Below are positions 11,049 to 22,609 of a stretch of 64,000 bases of DNA, piece by piece. Source of the DNA: Ectocarpus siliculosus (Eukaryota; Sar; Phaeophyceae; Ectocarpales; Ectocarpaceae); the NCBI GenBank assembly GCA_000310025.1, contig FN648410.1, positions 161,943 to 225,942 on the forward strand, read 5' to 3'. The stretch's first letter is position 1. Every line of letters begins with the position of its first letter. The translations under genes and the position numbers were made by a program. Below the pieces are notes generated by a model that did not search any database, was not told where the DNA came from, and saw nothing but the letters and a program-made list of their open reading frames with translations.

Positions 11049-11189
11049 ATTCTGATAGAGGGAATGAGACAGTTTTTGAGGGGGAATCAGGTGCGTGGAT
11101 TGTGTGTTTTCTCAGCGCCGGTTCCTACCCCTTCTCTCTTTCTATCCTGGTGATCTAGAAACCGACAACGATGAAGCAACTCGAAAGAA

Positions 11190-12247
11190 ATCAACAAACC
11201 CATTGTTTTCAGCCACACAACCGAGCTGCCACACAAATTTTGTACACACATTCGATGCATGTTGTGTCATCGTCACCCGTGAGGAAGGGAACAAATCGCC
11301 GTGAGCGACATTTCAGTCAGAGCCGTGCCCACAATAAAATGGGCACGTTAAATGTGTCTCAGCCATTCAGAAGACTTGAACATGATTTAGACAAAGATTA
11401 CTTGCAAACCCGCACTTTGAACCTTTTTCTACCGCAATTTGGCATCAAATCAATCCCCATGCTCTAGGGGACCGAAAAGAGAAGGTGTATGTAAGAAACG
11501 GTCATTGTGAAAGCAAGATATGCCTGAAATGGTAGTTCGACTGCCGCGATTTGGCCTCGTCGAACTCCCATGGACGACGGATGGTGTACGGGATATAATA
11601 CACAAAAGTCTCGTGTTGGCTTGCCTTGTATATATCGAGGTTAAGTATTGAATATTCCAACGTTTTGATAGCATATGGTGCAACAAAGTTCCGCAAACCG
11701 TTAAAGAATAATGAGACAATATTTTCCTTCCTGACCGGCGTACGGGTGTCCCCGGTGTGGAACCCCCGAAAATGCCGGTTCAATATACATGGACACCACT
11801 TTATATTTGTTTTCGGCGCCGGGATAGCTCAATGATCACTTCCAGGAGGTTTGCAGTAATACTTGTTAAACTGACGCGGCACGGGGCTTTGCAGTGAAAG
11901 AGTGGTCCCGCGGACCCGATTCTTCACTGATGTCAAGTACTTTGGGGTAAAATCACGATGGAAAAATCGCCAAGGCACAAAGGCTGAAAAAATCACGCCG
12001 TTTTTAGGGGTTAAGACGTTGAAGCACACATTCATATACATTGCGTTAGAGCAAAAAGCTGTGCGGAGGAGGCGCACATGACCCGGAAACCTCTATGACC
12101 GCGCGTATCCGACGACAGGGGGGAAAAAACCTCCAACACAGAATCGTACAAACTTAAGGACCATGTGTGTGCGCAATGCAAAGCAGTCTAACCTAAAAGC
12201 GGCGTGAGGTTTTCATGTTGAATATTCTTTATGCAGTTTTCTCTCAC
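11190..12247. other. No supported gene; AT-richer interval right of the YR element
   Basis: A minus-strand open stretch at 11508-11783 (NGLRNFVAPYAIKTLEYSILNLDIYK...) has protein-like composition. It lies downstream of the glycosyltransferase-like exon on the same strand, so it could be a later exon of that gene, but I see no clear splice sites or family motif. Nothing else is recognised. Confidence 0.3.
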
Positions 12248-12495
12248 CAGGAGCGATGAATTCGGTGTCGGTGTCGATGATGGCCACAAATTCGGCATCC
12301 GTATACAAATTTCCATAGAAATTCGAATACTGCTGCCTTGCATACCCTTCTCTCCTCCAGTGGCCGCACAACGTGCCGTTCGCGGGAGGGGCCTCGTACT
12401 TGACTTGGATGCGGATTGGAAGGTTCATGTGCTGAAGGAGAGTCCCAGCTTCATGATCTAGAGCGCTTTCCCCGTCCAGGATGACCACTACATCG
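12248..12495 (-). CDS. Candidate internal exon of a glycosyltransferase-like host gene
   Basis: The exon reads DVVVILDGES...ARQQYSNFYGNLYTDAEFVAIIDTDTEFIAPG. The hydrophobic strand followed by D-T-D-T matches the DxD metal/nucleotide-sugar site of GT-A-fold glycosyltransferases. An earlier hydrophobic-Asp motif (VVVILDGES) would be the first nucleotide-binding strand. The boundaries look like real splice sites: acceptor ...GAAGTCCAG before CGATGTAG, and donor CCTG/GTGAGAG. The exon is open with no lesions, unlike the transposons around it, which favours a host gene. Flanking exons are not identified, so the product and family are uncertain; another DxD-containing enzyme is possible. Confidence 0.5.
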
Positions 12496-12962
12496 CTGGA
12501 CTTCCATGATGAAATAGGCCAAAACAACTACGTCCGAAGTGGCACCCAGTAAGTCAACGGGGGGGGGCGCAAGGAGGGTGTAACTAAACGAGAGCGATAA
12601 AGCATGGCGTTCCTCATGACGTTGAGAGCACAAGAGTAGCGCAAGTTTCGCTTCATTGACGGTTGCTTGCGCTGTTATTCAGCGCCGTTGGTGGTGATAT
12701 ATCGTTTTCGACAGTCTCATACCTGAAGCCGACTGTCGTTCGTGCAATAGTGTTAGATTCAGCGCGTGATGTCTCAGCCCCGTACATGCCACATAAGTCT
12801 TAAAAGACAATGTGCGATATATGTTACAGACAAAAATCGCCGTCTCCCCTCCCTGAATGCACTACATTACTACTCCTGTAGAAAATATAGAACCCTCGAC
12901 GAATTTGTACCGAGAAATAGAAACCCCTCATTTTTTTCCCCCTCTGAAACATACACGTTCAG
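12496..12962. other. No gene recognised
   Basis: Presumably intronic or upstream sequence of the glycosyltransferase-like exon. No repeat shared with the rest of the window was noticed. Confidence 0.4.
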
Positions 12963-13230
12963 GCACGCGCAACCGTTCACGGCAAAGGCCGACGCACGTC
13001 GCAGATCATTTACAGCGTCGACCATAGAGGCACAGTACTTACGCCGTACTGGTGGACCTAGCCCAAGCCAATGAGATTAGTGTAGCACGCGTATCCACAC
13101 CAGGCTATTTCACAAGTGGTATGCCGCACTCAGCAGATTCTGGTTTTCCTGCGAAACACACACCTTCACCCACGCGCAACCGCAGAAACAAGGCCGACAC
13201 ATGTCGCAACTGATTGAGCATAGATGATAC
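12963..13230 (+). repeat. Degenerate tandem repeat, two units of about 200 bases
   Basis: Each unit carries CACGCGCAACCG, then AAGGCCGAC(A/G)CA(C/T)GTCGCA. The units begin near 12963 and 13170. The same unit recurs twice near 20107 and 20276, suggesting a dispersed tandem family. Non-coding. Confidence 0.6.
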
Positions 13231-14752
13231 ATGTGCCGCACACGTCGGCCGTACTTGCAGACCTGCCCCAAGCGAAAAAAGGTTATTGCGCAGCATGGGC
13301 GTATCTGCCCCAAAAGCACCCTTACAAGCAAGGCGCACAGGACACACACAGTACAATACTACTGACCCATGCATAATCTCTCTGATGTGGAGCAGATATC
13401 CTTTCCAGATCCAATCTAGTGCCTACCGGTAAGCTGTAAAGATTCAAACGCATGATACCACTGGAGGGTACATACAGCAGCCCCAATATTTTCATCCCGG
13501 TGGGCCATCCGCGGGGGAGAGCAGAGAAAACGCACATCGGAGATGATGCTAACGTACTGCCTCGGTGCTTGATGTTGTGATTGCGGTGCGTAAGGTGGTT
13601 CGTCTGCTATGTACAAAATTTTTGCTAAAAGGCGAGGGTTTTCATGACTACACCTCCGATCACAGTTAGTTTTTTGTACAACAGAAGTGTAATATTAACG
13701 AGGCATCCCTCCGGAGAGGGGAAAAGAAGGGAACACCGCGGCAAGGGGTGACGCAAGAACACAAACAGAGGAGAACAGCGTAGACTATACCTTCTAAGGT
13801 ACTTCTTGTTATACCGCTGTACCACTGCTTGCGGCTGTGCACCAAGAAAAACAGGTGCGCGCCATTTTTGGGGGGTCGGCGCGGGCGAACTTTTTCATCG
13901 ATACTCCTCCTGTAGGAGAGATCCCTCTGCAAGATTTTGGATGCAAAAATCAATATTTTTTGGGTTGAAACCCCGCAGCCGCGCGGATGATGCGAATAAT
14001 ATATATGTGCATGCCGACCTCCCGACCTCGGGCTTTGGGCTCGGCGGTCTACACGGAGATGCGTGCACTGCTCTGCTTCTCTGCTGACACCGCCAAGACA
14101 TAATTTCTCGACTCCTGTTGGAAACTATAGAGGTTGCTTTGTGTGTAGTTCATTGAAGGCCAGCAGAACAACGAAATAATTGAGCGGCGTCATCAAGCGG
14201 CGTTTTTCTCCACCCACGCACCCACCCAACCTCGAAAGGGCAGCGAAGAACAACCTAGACTATGTATGTATGTACGCATATACTAGGGGGAACAATTGGC
14301 CCCCCGCCCCCCAGTGGGACGGGCGGCCAGCATGCGTGGGATGGGTGCGGCGGTTTGATAGGCAGAGGAAGTAGAGGCGATAATGACATCGATACGAAAG
14401 AAGGGTGGAAGTCTCAGACGATGTGAGGTCCTCACGTCCGTCCGCCCACGAGTAGACAATCGGTGGTAGAAAAAAAATGAAACCCAGGGGAATTTTCGTG
14501 AAAGGTCGATGCCCGATCACCATCAAACGTAAAGCGGAAGGAAGACGGGATTAGGAACTGTTGTAAGGAGGGAATGTTTGCGTGGATGAGATCGAACATG
14601 ACATCCATTCCGTGTATCACTGAGGTGTTGTCACCTACGCTTTCGAACAACTTATGACCTCTGTCGGAGGCTCGTAGACAACCGCACCTACTGAGGTTTG
14701 TTACCTCCAACAAACTGTCGGCTACCACCTTGCACGAAGACTTTGTTGCTAC
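13231..14752. other. No gene recognised; one copy of a CCCC(A/C)NTGGGG repeat
   Basis: At 14295-14325 a GGCCCCCCGCCCCCC-A-GTGGGACGGGC segment is the inverted form of a motif seen at 19957-20000 and 26960-27000 (CCCCATTGGGGGGCGGGGGGGCA). The rest shows no supported gene; open stretches are short and lack family features. Confidence 0.4.
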
Positions 14753-15515
14753 AGGTTGACGCAAGGTCGCGTGTTAATAGTTGGGCGCGAAGAACGTCCT
14801 GTTAGAGAACATCGCTGCACGCTACCAATATTCAACAGTATCCGGACGATGTCGTCTACAGCAGTAGAACACCTTGTGATAGATTATGGCAGATTGAGAA
14901 GAGAATTTGAACCCGAATCAACACGAAACAGAGCATGTTCAACACTGCGGGTGCATGCGCTAGGACGTGTCTACGGCAGCAGCATTTCGCTTCCCCCGGT
15001 GCCTCGAATTGAAGTATACCCTTCGGCATGCAGCAGGAGGTATCTCATGCAGCTGATGTCTCAAATATGCGCTATTATGAGATTTCTTCACCCACGTACA
15101 CAACAATCGGCGTGGGTAGCAAAGCAGGCACTTTGTATGTCACCTCCCCCAAGCAGGAGACACAACACATCAAATGCGGTGTTCTGTAGTTCGGCAGCAT
15201 CAACGAATGCATGCCACGGGTGGACGCAAGGCCCCATGTCATTTTTCAGCGCGGAGAACGTCCTGTTGGAGAACGTGTCACTGCACGCTACAGCAACAAT
15301 GTTCAGTAGATGTAGGCTACAGGTAGAGCACCTTGTGACGGATGATGGCAGATTGAGAACAGAGTTAATTTTGTCCGAATCAACATAAAACAAAACATGT
15401 TCAACACCCCGAGTGCATTCGAAAAGACTTGTCTACAGCAGCAGCGTTTCACTTTACCCGGTCGTGTGGCATTCAAGTACCCTTCGCGCGGTCGCAGGAG
15501 GTATGTCATGCAGAC
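14753..15515 (+). repeat. Imperfect tandem duplication, period about 466 bases
   Basis: The block starting GACGCAAGG...AGAACGTCCTGTT near 14757 is repeated from about 15223. Both copies run through CACCTTGTGA, ATGGCAGATTGAGAA, ATGTTCAACAC, GTCTAC(A/G)GCAGCAGC and CGCAGGAGGTAT. Copies are about 290 bases, with 80-85% identity by eye. Reading frames are not conserved between copies, so it is probably non-coding. Confidence 0.7.
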
Positions 15516-18100
15516 GAAGTCGAAAAGATGAGCTAGCTTTCCGCCGTACCCAGCCTACTTCACGTGTGTGTACACGAAAAAAAAAACGCCTTGAATAATA
15601 TTTGTCCCATTCTGGTAGTTCGAAATGTATGACGACACGACCGGAATCCTGTGAGTATAGACGTGTAGACAAGTATGCTCCAGCTCTCGAGCGCTGAGAG
15701 CGCAGAACCGGAGCGCTGAGAGGGCAGCGGCGAGTTTCGGCCCCACACTAAACCCGAAATGTTAGCGCCGATTCTTCCGCTGGCCCGCCACAGAGCTCCG
15801 GCGGACGTCTCCTCTTCAGGGCGTCCCCAGCAAAGTCTTTCCACGGCCGCCCGCCCGTCGCGGGTCTGAGCTTTCACCGGCTTCCAGCACTGCAACGCCG
15901 CGAAGAGCGCCCGAATCGGGCGACACCGGCCGATTCCCCCCTGCGTTCCGGAGAGTCTACGACGGGCTGTTCGCTCATAAAGGACTCCGATTGGAGGACT
16001 TTCGGCGGAAAAGGTCAACGTCGAGTAACGTCATCACCCATTCTGTTCTCGGCGGGTCTTTCCACTTTTTTGCCAAACAAAATCAAGCGCTGAGCCCACA
16101 AGACCATACAGCGGTGCGCGTGTGTGTGACGTATCTCCAGCCCACAGCAGTGTCAGGTTTGAACGCGAAGTAAGCCAACAATAAGCAGGCGGAGCATATA
16201 CATACACAGGCACACGTACGTACATTACGTCAACGCACGCGCACGATCAACTCGATGTACGTACATGGCATGTTTGACTTCTTACGCACCAAACGCAACC
16301 CCCGTGTAGGTAGGAGACGAAAGTGTACTCTCTATCTGGGAGTAGTGTGTTGATGATGATGATGGTTGAAATAGACCGAAATGGAATGTTGAGGTGAAGC
16401 TGAATGAGTACTGTGTACGATATGTAGTAGTAGTCTATCTATCTGCAGGCGGGGGCCGGAAGCGTCCGTATGTTGCCTATACTCTGTGCTGAAGAACGCG
16501 GCGGACGTGCGCATGTATTTATATGTCGCATGCAAGGCGATGTCGACAGTAGCAGCAATGTATAATTTACGCATATCTTTTCATGTGCGTCAAATATACA
16601 CAGCTGTTCGTATGTTCAGCTTTTTTTTTTCACAGAAAAGTTGAGGAGAGCTAGAATACATCTGTGCAACGACATTCATACTACATGATTGGATTCTGCA
16701 CGTAGGCTTTTTTTTCATTCGCACACCATTTCAATGTGAACACAACAACAATAAACAGCAGAATATATGCACATGCATGCGATATGTATATCATGTACAC
16801 TACACGCGCGCTCATTTGACCCACACGGCGACGCATCTCACGGCAACCACGTGCGTGCGTGCACACCAGCATCCATTCACGACGAGGAGAGAGAATATCA
16901 CATATTGATGCAGCAAGCATCCATCCACTGGAACCTTGTGGTGGTCTGTATCCATCCGTGAACGACGAACCATTTACTGGAACCTTGGTGGTCTCTGAGG
17001 AAAGTCACCAGCCGCAGCAGCAGTCAGTGCGCATTTTCTTCGTTGGTTGAAAACGGTGTAAGTTCGTTAGACCAATTGTTATTGTTATGGAAAGTCTATA
17101 TTTAGTCTGGAAACCAATGAGGAATCAGTCAGGTGGGATTCCCAGGCCAAGAGAGAGCAGCCGCGATTTTTTTGTCAACCCATACTTATTTATGGTCTCG
17201 GAAAAGGGAAAACACCAGAAAACACTGGCTTGGCGCGACAGATCGCCAACTGACGCTCGACAGCCAGACCACCACAGCTGACGGTTTGTTTATCTATTCG
17301 AACCACCACACATATACATAGACGACACACACGCGACAGCAGCAGCACATATTCATACTATACATACATACGTGCATCCATATACATATATGCATGAACG
17401 CATAACATACATCAGCAGCACACAAAAAGCCAAATGACGAGAGCATACAGCAGCAGCAGCAGCGACAGAAAGGAAGGGCGTCCTCTGTTTGCCTCCACCA
17501 AATACACACACAATCAATCGTGGACAGTAAGGGTTTTTTTGTCGACTGATTGATTGTATTTAAGATCCGGTCTGTGCCATCACGATACATGCAGCGACAC
17601 CTTATGCCTACACGCCAACGCTCGTAAACAGGGGTGCACGCGGGTGCGGTGGGTGTCATCAGACAAAACTTACGTGTAATTGATTCCTGCCGTACTGCAG
17701 TGGTACGGCCTGTAGCAGATCATGGGGATTTCTTGAAAGTTTTACACGACCGAGAGCCTACAACCTTCCCGGTACTTTCACGTTTGGTTGCTGCAAGTGG
17801 CCGTCCTTTCCGCGGCTAGTGCGTGTCGACCGTTTGTTGAATATTGAATTTTCGGGGAAATTCACGTTTTTTACACTCACTCTCAAGAGTTTACCCTCAC
17901 TCTCTGGGTTCATCTGCCTGGTGGGCATTTTGGGGTTTGTTTGATTTGCTTCTCGGCAAGTCGGCGTCCTTTTCGCAGCTATTGCCAAGTATAGGCGTGT
18001 TTCAAGGGGTTGACTGTTCACATTCATTCATTATTTCTGGCTATTTACGCACCGTAGTGTTCATTTTCCCGCACCCACCGCGCGCGGCGTCGGTCCCGCC
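15516..18100. other. No gene recognised; GC-rich patch and CAG/ATG microsatellites
   Basis: A GC-rich block at 15690-15960 is open on the minus strand for 150 codons but has no family motif. TGATGATGATGA at 16350-16362, GCAGCAGCAGCAGC at 17450 and ACATATACAT-type runs at 17330-17410 are simple repeats. No coding exon can be supported. Confidence 0.4.
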
Positions 18101-18205
18101 ATCATCCGTTGCCATGTGGCATACGACCGAAAATACTTCCTCCGTCCGAGGTAATTCATTGGCCCCACTACCGTCTGAGGGCGCGGAGGGCCGATAGCCC
18201 CCCGC
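18101..18205 (+). repeat. CCGTCTGAGGC repeat unit with GC-rich foldback
   Basis: CATCATCCGTTGCCATG, then ACCGAAAATACTTC, CCGTCCGAGG and ACCGTCTGAGGGCG, followed by a self-complementary GC-rich stretch (GGAGGGCCGATAGCCCCCC). Same order as the units at 50.46 and 52.3 kb. Non-coding; likely part of a short SINE-like family. Confidence 0.55.
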
Positions 18206-18735
18206 GGCCAGACTTAACACCAATTATGTCGGAAGCCTGAGACGCAAGAGTTCAACCATTGTTGCACAGGCGTTTTTTTCGGTGCATCAGTTCGCGGTCG
18301 CCTTGAGACTTTTTTTTCGCCGGCTGTTGCCCGCTGCAGCGGGCCGGTCTCTGGATTTCAGCGCCCCTGTCGCGAGCTACAGCATGGTGGAATCACGCAA
18401 CCACTGTTTCAGTCATTGAGCTAGACGTTGCGGTGGGGTAAATCAGTTTTAATTGTTTTCAAATGGAGTTTAAACGCTTTTTTCGGCCGTCTTCGCCGAC
18501 GTCGGCGTGCCACTCTCACGATCGCAACGCGCCTGTCGCGAGGTCGAGACCCCAAGGGCGAGCCGAGTTACAGCACCGTCAAGTACGGTAGGGACTGTCA
18601 CCTCAAAGCATCCCGAAGCTCATGGGACTAGATCTTGGGGAATGTCAACTCATATAAACCTTGACCGACGACCACGTTGTTGGTGTTACATTAGCACCGA
18701 CGGCGGATTGTTTTGTAATTTTGTGGCGCGTTGAC
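18206..18735. other. No gene recognised
   Basis: Mixed-composition sequence between a SINE-like unit and the first body repeat. Only short open stretches without recognisable motifs. Confidence 0.4.
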
Positions 18736-19640
18736 GTTCGATGTTGTTGGGACCCCACCGGCGAAAGACGAGAGAGAGAGAGAGAGAGGTAGACTAAAAG
18801 AGGAGATCGGAGAGAAGACAAGGCATTAACTAAGACACTCACTCTCGTCCCTCTGGTCCACCGCACGCTGTCAGACATGATGTGTCTCGACCGGCGATGA
18901 TATCTGATGTGGACTCAGCAACAACAAACCACACGCCAAACAAATATAGTCGCCGTTTGCGAACTGTGGACTATCTATATTTTGTGGTAGGACGTGAGAT
19001 CTAAAATGAACATGATTGTAGCATCACGGATGAACCATCATCTCATTGTGCTTCCCGCCCGCGATAGATGCGCACCGCTGCACGAACGAGCAGACTGACT
19101 GTTGGTCATCATACCTCACGACGTAAATACGATTGTCCTGCCTACCTTATCGCTCAAATTACGACTACGCAGCAGACTCAAGGTAAGCCAGCAACACGCC
19201 TACCGATGCATACCACACATGCCGCGCAGCAAAACAAACACAAGAAACTAAGGCGGACCGTGTGTTGTTGTTTGTCGCTTCAACTGTGCTGCCGTTGCTC
19301 TTCATGGACAACGAGCAGACGCGAGCAACGGGTGCAGCCCAAAACGACAGAGACAATAACTTTACGACGTTTGCAGCACATTCCGGGCATATACCGCAGC
19401 AACCGCATGTATGTGTACAGTAGCAGCCGCGTGTTGTGTACAACGGTCACTCAGGAAGAAAATCACAAAAAAAAAAGGTTCTGGCGCGCAGCACGCAGGA
19501 CCCTCTTTCGCTGTTGAACGGGCCATTCCCATGGCGAAACAGACAAGGTACAGTGAAGGTCGACTCTTGCCGGCCACAGGAGGCGGAAGCTGCTCACGCT
19601 CGGGGACGGGTCCTGATTTATTTGCCAAATTCGTACTCCT
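18736..19640 (+). repeat. Body repeat family R1, copy 1 (headless)
   Basis: First of about nine copies of an undescribed non-coding repeat. Diagnostic 5' motif GTTCGATGTTGTTGGGACCCC, then (GA)n, then TCAGACATGATGT, GCGCACCGCTGCACGAACGAG, GCATACCAC, GGAAGAAAATCACA with an A-run, and the 3' motif GCGCGCAGCACGCAGGACC followed by CTCTTTCGCTGTT. No frame is open in all copies. This copy lacks the 5' hairpin head. Confidence 0.75.
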
Positions 19641-20100
19641 CCCTTGCGGCGGATTTCACACCGACTTCGAACGTGGGGTGCAATTTCCTCTCTTCGTACG
19701 TCCCTCGTCGGCCTTTTCCATCGTTATGTATATAATATATACTTCGATTTTTTCGGCTTTTCGATTCCGATAGACAAGACTACGCCCCGACGGGACCGCG
19801 CGCTCGTCGAGTGCCGGAATTCTTCACCATTTATTTGCCTCTCTCAACACCGTCCCTTCTTCCCGCCTCTACAAATCATCTCCCCTTCTTTTTCTACTTT
19901 CCTTCCTCCCGAAACCCGAACACTCACCACCATCCGTCCTGGATGTTGGCCCCTAGCCCCATTGGGGGGCGGGGGGGCAGTCCTTAGCCCTAGTGCTATA
20001 TATATACATGCAGGATGGTCGACGTGTCGTGACATATTTCTTACTTTCTGTATCAAAAATAAAATACACCGCAGCTCGCAATTGTTTTTCGCTACACATC
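19641..20100. other. No gene recognised; one copy of the CCCCATTGGGGGGCGGGG repeat
   Basis: The motif at about 19957-20000 is followed by AGTCCTTAGCCCTAG, matching 26960-27000 (AATCCTTAACCCTAG). The remainder is pyrimidine-rich and shows no supported gene. Confidence 0.4.
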
Positions 20101-20400
20101 ACGTTCAGTCACGCGCAACCGCATGATAAAGGCCGACACGAGCATAGACGCGCAGCACGCGTCAGCCGTACTTACTTGTAGACCTACCGCAAGCCATTCA
20201 GGGGTAGCCCAGCTTTGGTATCACGAATGTATCCACACCACGCAGCACGCACAGCAACAGATACTACACACGTTCAATCACGCACGATAAAGGCCGACAC
20301 ACGTCGCAACTGATTGACAGCAAGAATACACGCGCAGCACGGGTCTACCTGCAGAGCTGTCGCAAGCCATGTATGCATAATCTACAGCGGCACCACGCTT
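20101..20400 (+). repeat. Two units of the CACGCGCAACCG / AAAGGCCGACAC tandem family
   Basis: Units begin near 20107 and 20276 and share AAAGGCCGACAC, CGTCGCAACTGATTGA and CCGCAAGCCAT-type ends with the pair at 12963-13230. Confidence 0.55.
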
Positions 20401-20822
20401 GCTTGATGCAGCACACACAGCAGTACTCGACAGCAACCTTTTCTTTTTCGCGTAATAATTATCCGCATGACACGAGACAAAGCACTCTATGTAGTGCTGG
20501 AGTCTGGTGCATGTCCCTATTCATCACAAGGATTGCAGAGGGAATTGCGGCCGCTGTCGTGCGCCCAGCACACCAATCTGGAACCTTCTGTGCACCCGCC
20601 CTTACAGTCTTCTTCAGGTTTACTTCCCACAGCGCAGCAGTGTTCATGACCCTCCGTGTTCGTTCGAGGCTCGGCTGGTTGCTCTATTTTCCCCTATTTT
20701 TGTGCATGTCCGTGTGTCCACAGCGTGTGTCCAGACCTCCGTACGTTGTTCTTTCGTACTGTGTGTATGTATGTCCATCAGAGATAATATCCAACAGTCT
20801 TCACTACTGGGAGTACATGTAT
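20401..20822. other. No gene recognised
   Basis: Several overlapping open stretches on both strands, none with start context or family motif. Confidence 0.35.
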
Positions 20823-20851
20823 GGCAACTCGACGAGTATCGTCGCGATGCG
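20823..20851 (+). ncRNA. Conserved hairpin head, copy 1
   Basis: Stem GGCAAC paired (imperfectly here, GATGCG) around an inner perfect stem CGACGA/TCGTCG with a GTA loop. Followed by TGTCTGAAGCTTTCG. Possible structured RNA element at the 5' end of a retroposon. Confidence 0.5.
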
Positions 20852-22185
20852 TGTCTGAAGCTTTCGTTTTTTTCAGCGGATAGCAATCAAGGTACTGTAG
20901 ACACCAAGAAGACGCCCAATGTGCACACAGGAACCGGGGGACCCCAAAAAACAAAGCATGAAAAATATAAGAAAGAACGAAGCGAGAACAAAAGAGCCAG
21001 GCGCGACAGGAGGAAAAATAGAGCATAGGAAAACCACGGTCGCCACTCGCTCTGGACTGCTGGAAACTCTCACATAGCACTGCTTATGCAGCAAACGTTA
21101 GGTAGGGCCCACGTCCATTGCTTGGCATAACGCCCATCGCTTCACATGCAGCAGCCGGATGCAGGGTAACCTCTAACACAGCAAGAAGGTAAACGACTGC
21201 GGTTGGCTGACGTTCGATGTTGTTGGGACCCCACCGGCGAAAGGCAAAAGAGAGAGAGAGAGGTAGACTAAACGACGAGAGCGGAGACAAGACAACGCAT
21301 TCACTCTCGAGAAGACACTCACTCACGTCCCTCTGGCTCACCGCAGGCTGTCAGACATGATGTCACATTGTGTATCGAACGGTGGTATCCGATGTCGGCT
21401 CAGCAACAAACAAAACAAACACTCAAACCAATATAGTCGTCGTGTGCGAACCGTGGACTTTGTTGTTGTAGGAAGTAAGAACTAAAGAGAAAATGACTAC
21501 ATAGCACCACGGACAAACTATTATCGCAATACGCTTGCCGTCCGCCATAGATGCGCACCGCTGCACGAACGAGCTGTTGGTTATCATACCTCACTACGTA
21601 GTAAATAAGATTGTGGTGCCATCTATAGTGCCTTATCGCTCAAAAAAAGACTACTACGCAGCAGACTCAAGGTAAGGAAGCAACACGCTTACCGGCGATG
21701 CATACCACCCATCCATGCATGCAGCAAAACAAAAGAAACACGAAGGCGGGCCGTATGTTGTTGTTTGTCTCTTCAACTGTGCTGCCGTTGCTCTTCATAA
21801 GATAACGAGACTGGAAAAAAGTAGGAGACTCGCATCGCCTACGCGAGCAACGCGTGCAGCACAAAACAACAGAGAGAGACGATAACCTTACGACCTTTGC
21901 AGTACGTTCCGAGCATATACTACAGCAACCGCGTGTATGTGTACAGCAGCGGCAGCCTGATGTAATGTATGTATGTGTACAATGGTCACTCAGGAAGAAA
22001 ATCACACACAAACGCAAAAAAAAAAACGGTTGTGGCGCGCAGCACGCAGGGCCCTCTTTCGCTGTTCAACCGACCGTTCCCACGGCGAAACAGACAAGGT
22101 ACAGTGAAGGTCGACTCTTGCCGGCCATAGGAGGAGGAAGCTGCTCAAACTCGGGAACAGGTCATTATTGATTCCCCACCGAACG
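20823..22185 (+). repeat. Body repeat family R1, copy 2 (with hairpin head)
   Basis: Begins with the conserved hairpin, then TCAAGG...AGACACCAAGAAGACGCC, CACAGGAACCGGGGGACCCC, the R1 core, and ends after ACCGAACGGATATCGAACGAT. No LINE tail. Immediately right lies the 3' flank of the alanine-rich minus-strand gene. Confidence 0.75.
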
Positions 22186-22609
22186 GATATCGAACGATCG
22201 GACTGTTTCAATTACCCCCAGAAAAACTTCCGAATTGCGAAACTTGACTAATGGGTAGGTGGGTGACCGGCGGACCCCAAAAAGCAAAGCATGATTTAAG
22301 ATATTTTCCTGGCAAACAACAGCCCCCGGCCGCAACATTTCATTTGCCTCCCAGAAAAAATAATCTACCATAAATATTTCCTGCCATTTGGCCGTGGAAA
22401 TTAGAGTCCCTGCAAGGTAACACGCGATGGACATCTCTACAGAACAAAACCAAAGCAAATCCAAACCTGCGAATGCGCCAACCATAGGAAAAGTGATTTG
22501 CAGCATTGAAACAACGGTGGAAAGTGCAGCAGTTATATTCGGATCTGAAGACCAAACACCAAATAAAATAAAATAAAACACCCAAACATCACGTGCCTTG
22601 GTGGGATTG
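22186..22609 (-). other. 3' flank of the alanine-rich element, shared with 33660-34000
   Basis: On the minus strand this is a pyrimidine-rich, non-coding 3' region with several intron-acceptor-like TTTGCAG and CTGTAG steps. It matches the region after the plus-strand relative: TTTCACCGTTGTTT, TTTTGTTCTGTAGAGATG, GGGACTCTAATTTCCA, GGGGGCTGTTGTTTGCC. Conservation of a long 3' UTR supports both copies being one element family. Confidence 0.6.

Larger units (their letters stand above)
1..11189 (+). mobile_element. Tyrosine-recombinase retrotransposon (Ngaro/DIRS-like), decayed, with two nested LINEs
   Basis: The order gag-like, reverse transcriptase (YVDD box), RNase H, tyrosine recombinase, then split direct repeats is the hallmark of Ngaro/PAT-type YR retrotransposons, which insert through a circular intermediate by recombinase rather than integrase. 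The left end lies outside the window. A minus-strand LINE separates RT from RNase H, and a plus-strand LINE fragment splits the second terminal repeat. With the insertions removed, the internal part keeps YR-element gene order, but every module has stops or frameshifts. Direct rather than inverted terminal repeats favour Ngaro over DIRS1. Family assignment rests on motifs read by eye. Confidence 0.8.
9629..11189 (+). repeat. YR element terminal direct repeat, copy B2, split by a LINE
   Basis: Bases 9629-9745 continue at 11054-11189 when the LINE fragment and one ATTCT are removed, recreating the B1 sequence from GAATGGTCGAGTACCA through the GATCTAGAAA...GAAGCAACTCGAAAGAA end. This B2 end is the right boundary of the YR element. 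Confidence 0.7.

Noticed and set aside
20823-20900. Hammerhead ribozyme at the hairpin head
   Set aside because: CTGANGA and GAAA core elements are not present in the required arrangement.
18736-22185. Protein-coding function for R1 minus-strand open stretches (for example SLRWARGTRVSVF-like and FRRWGPNNIERQP-like segments)
   Set aside because: They recur because the DNA recurs; each copy has different frames and stops.
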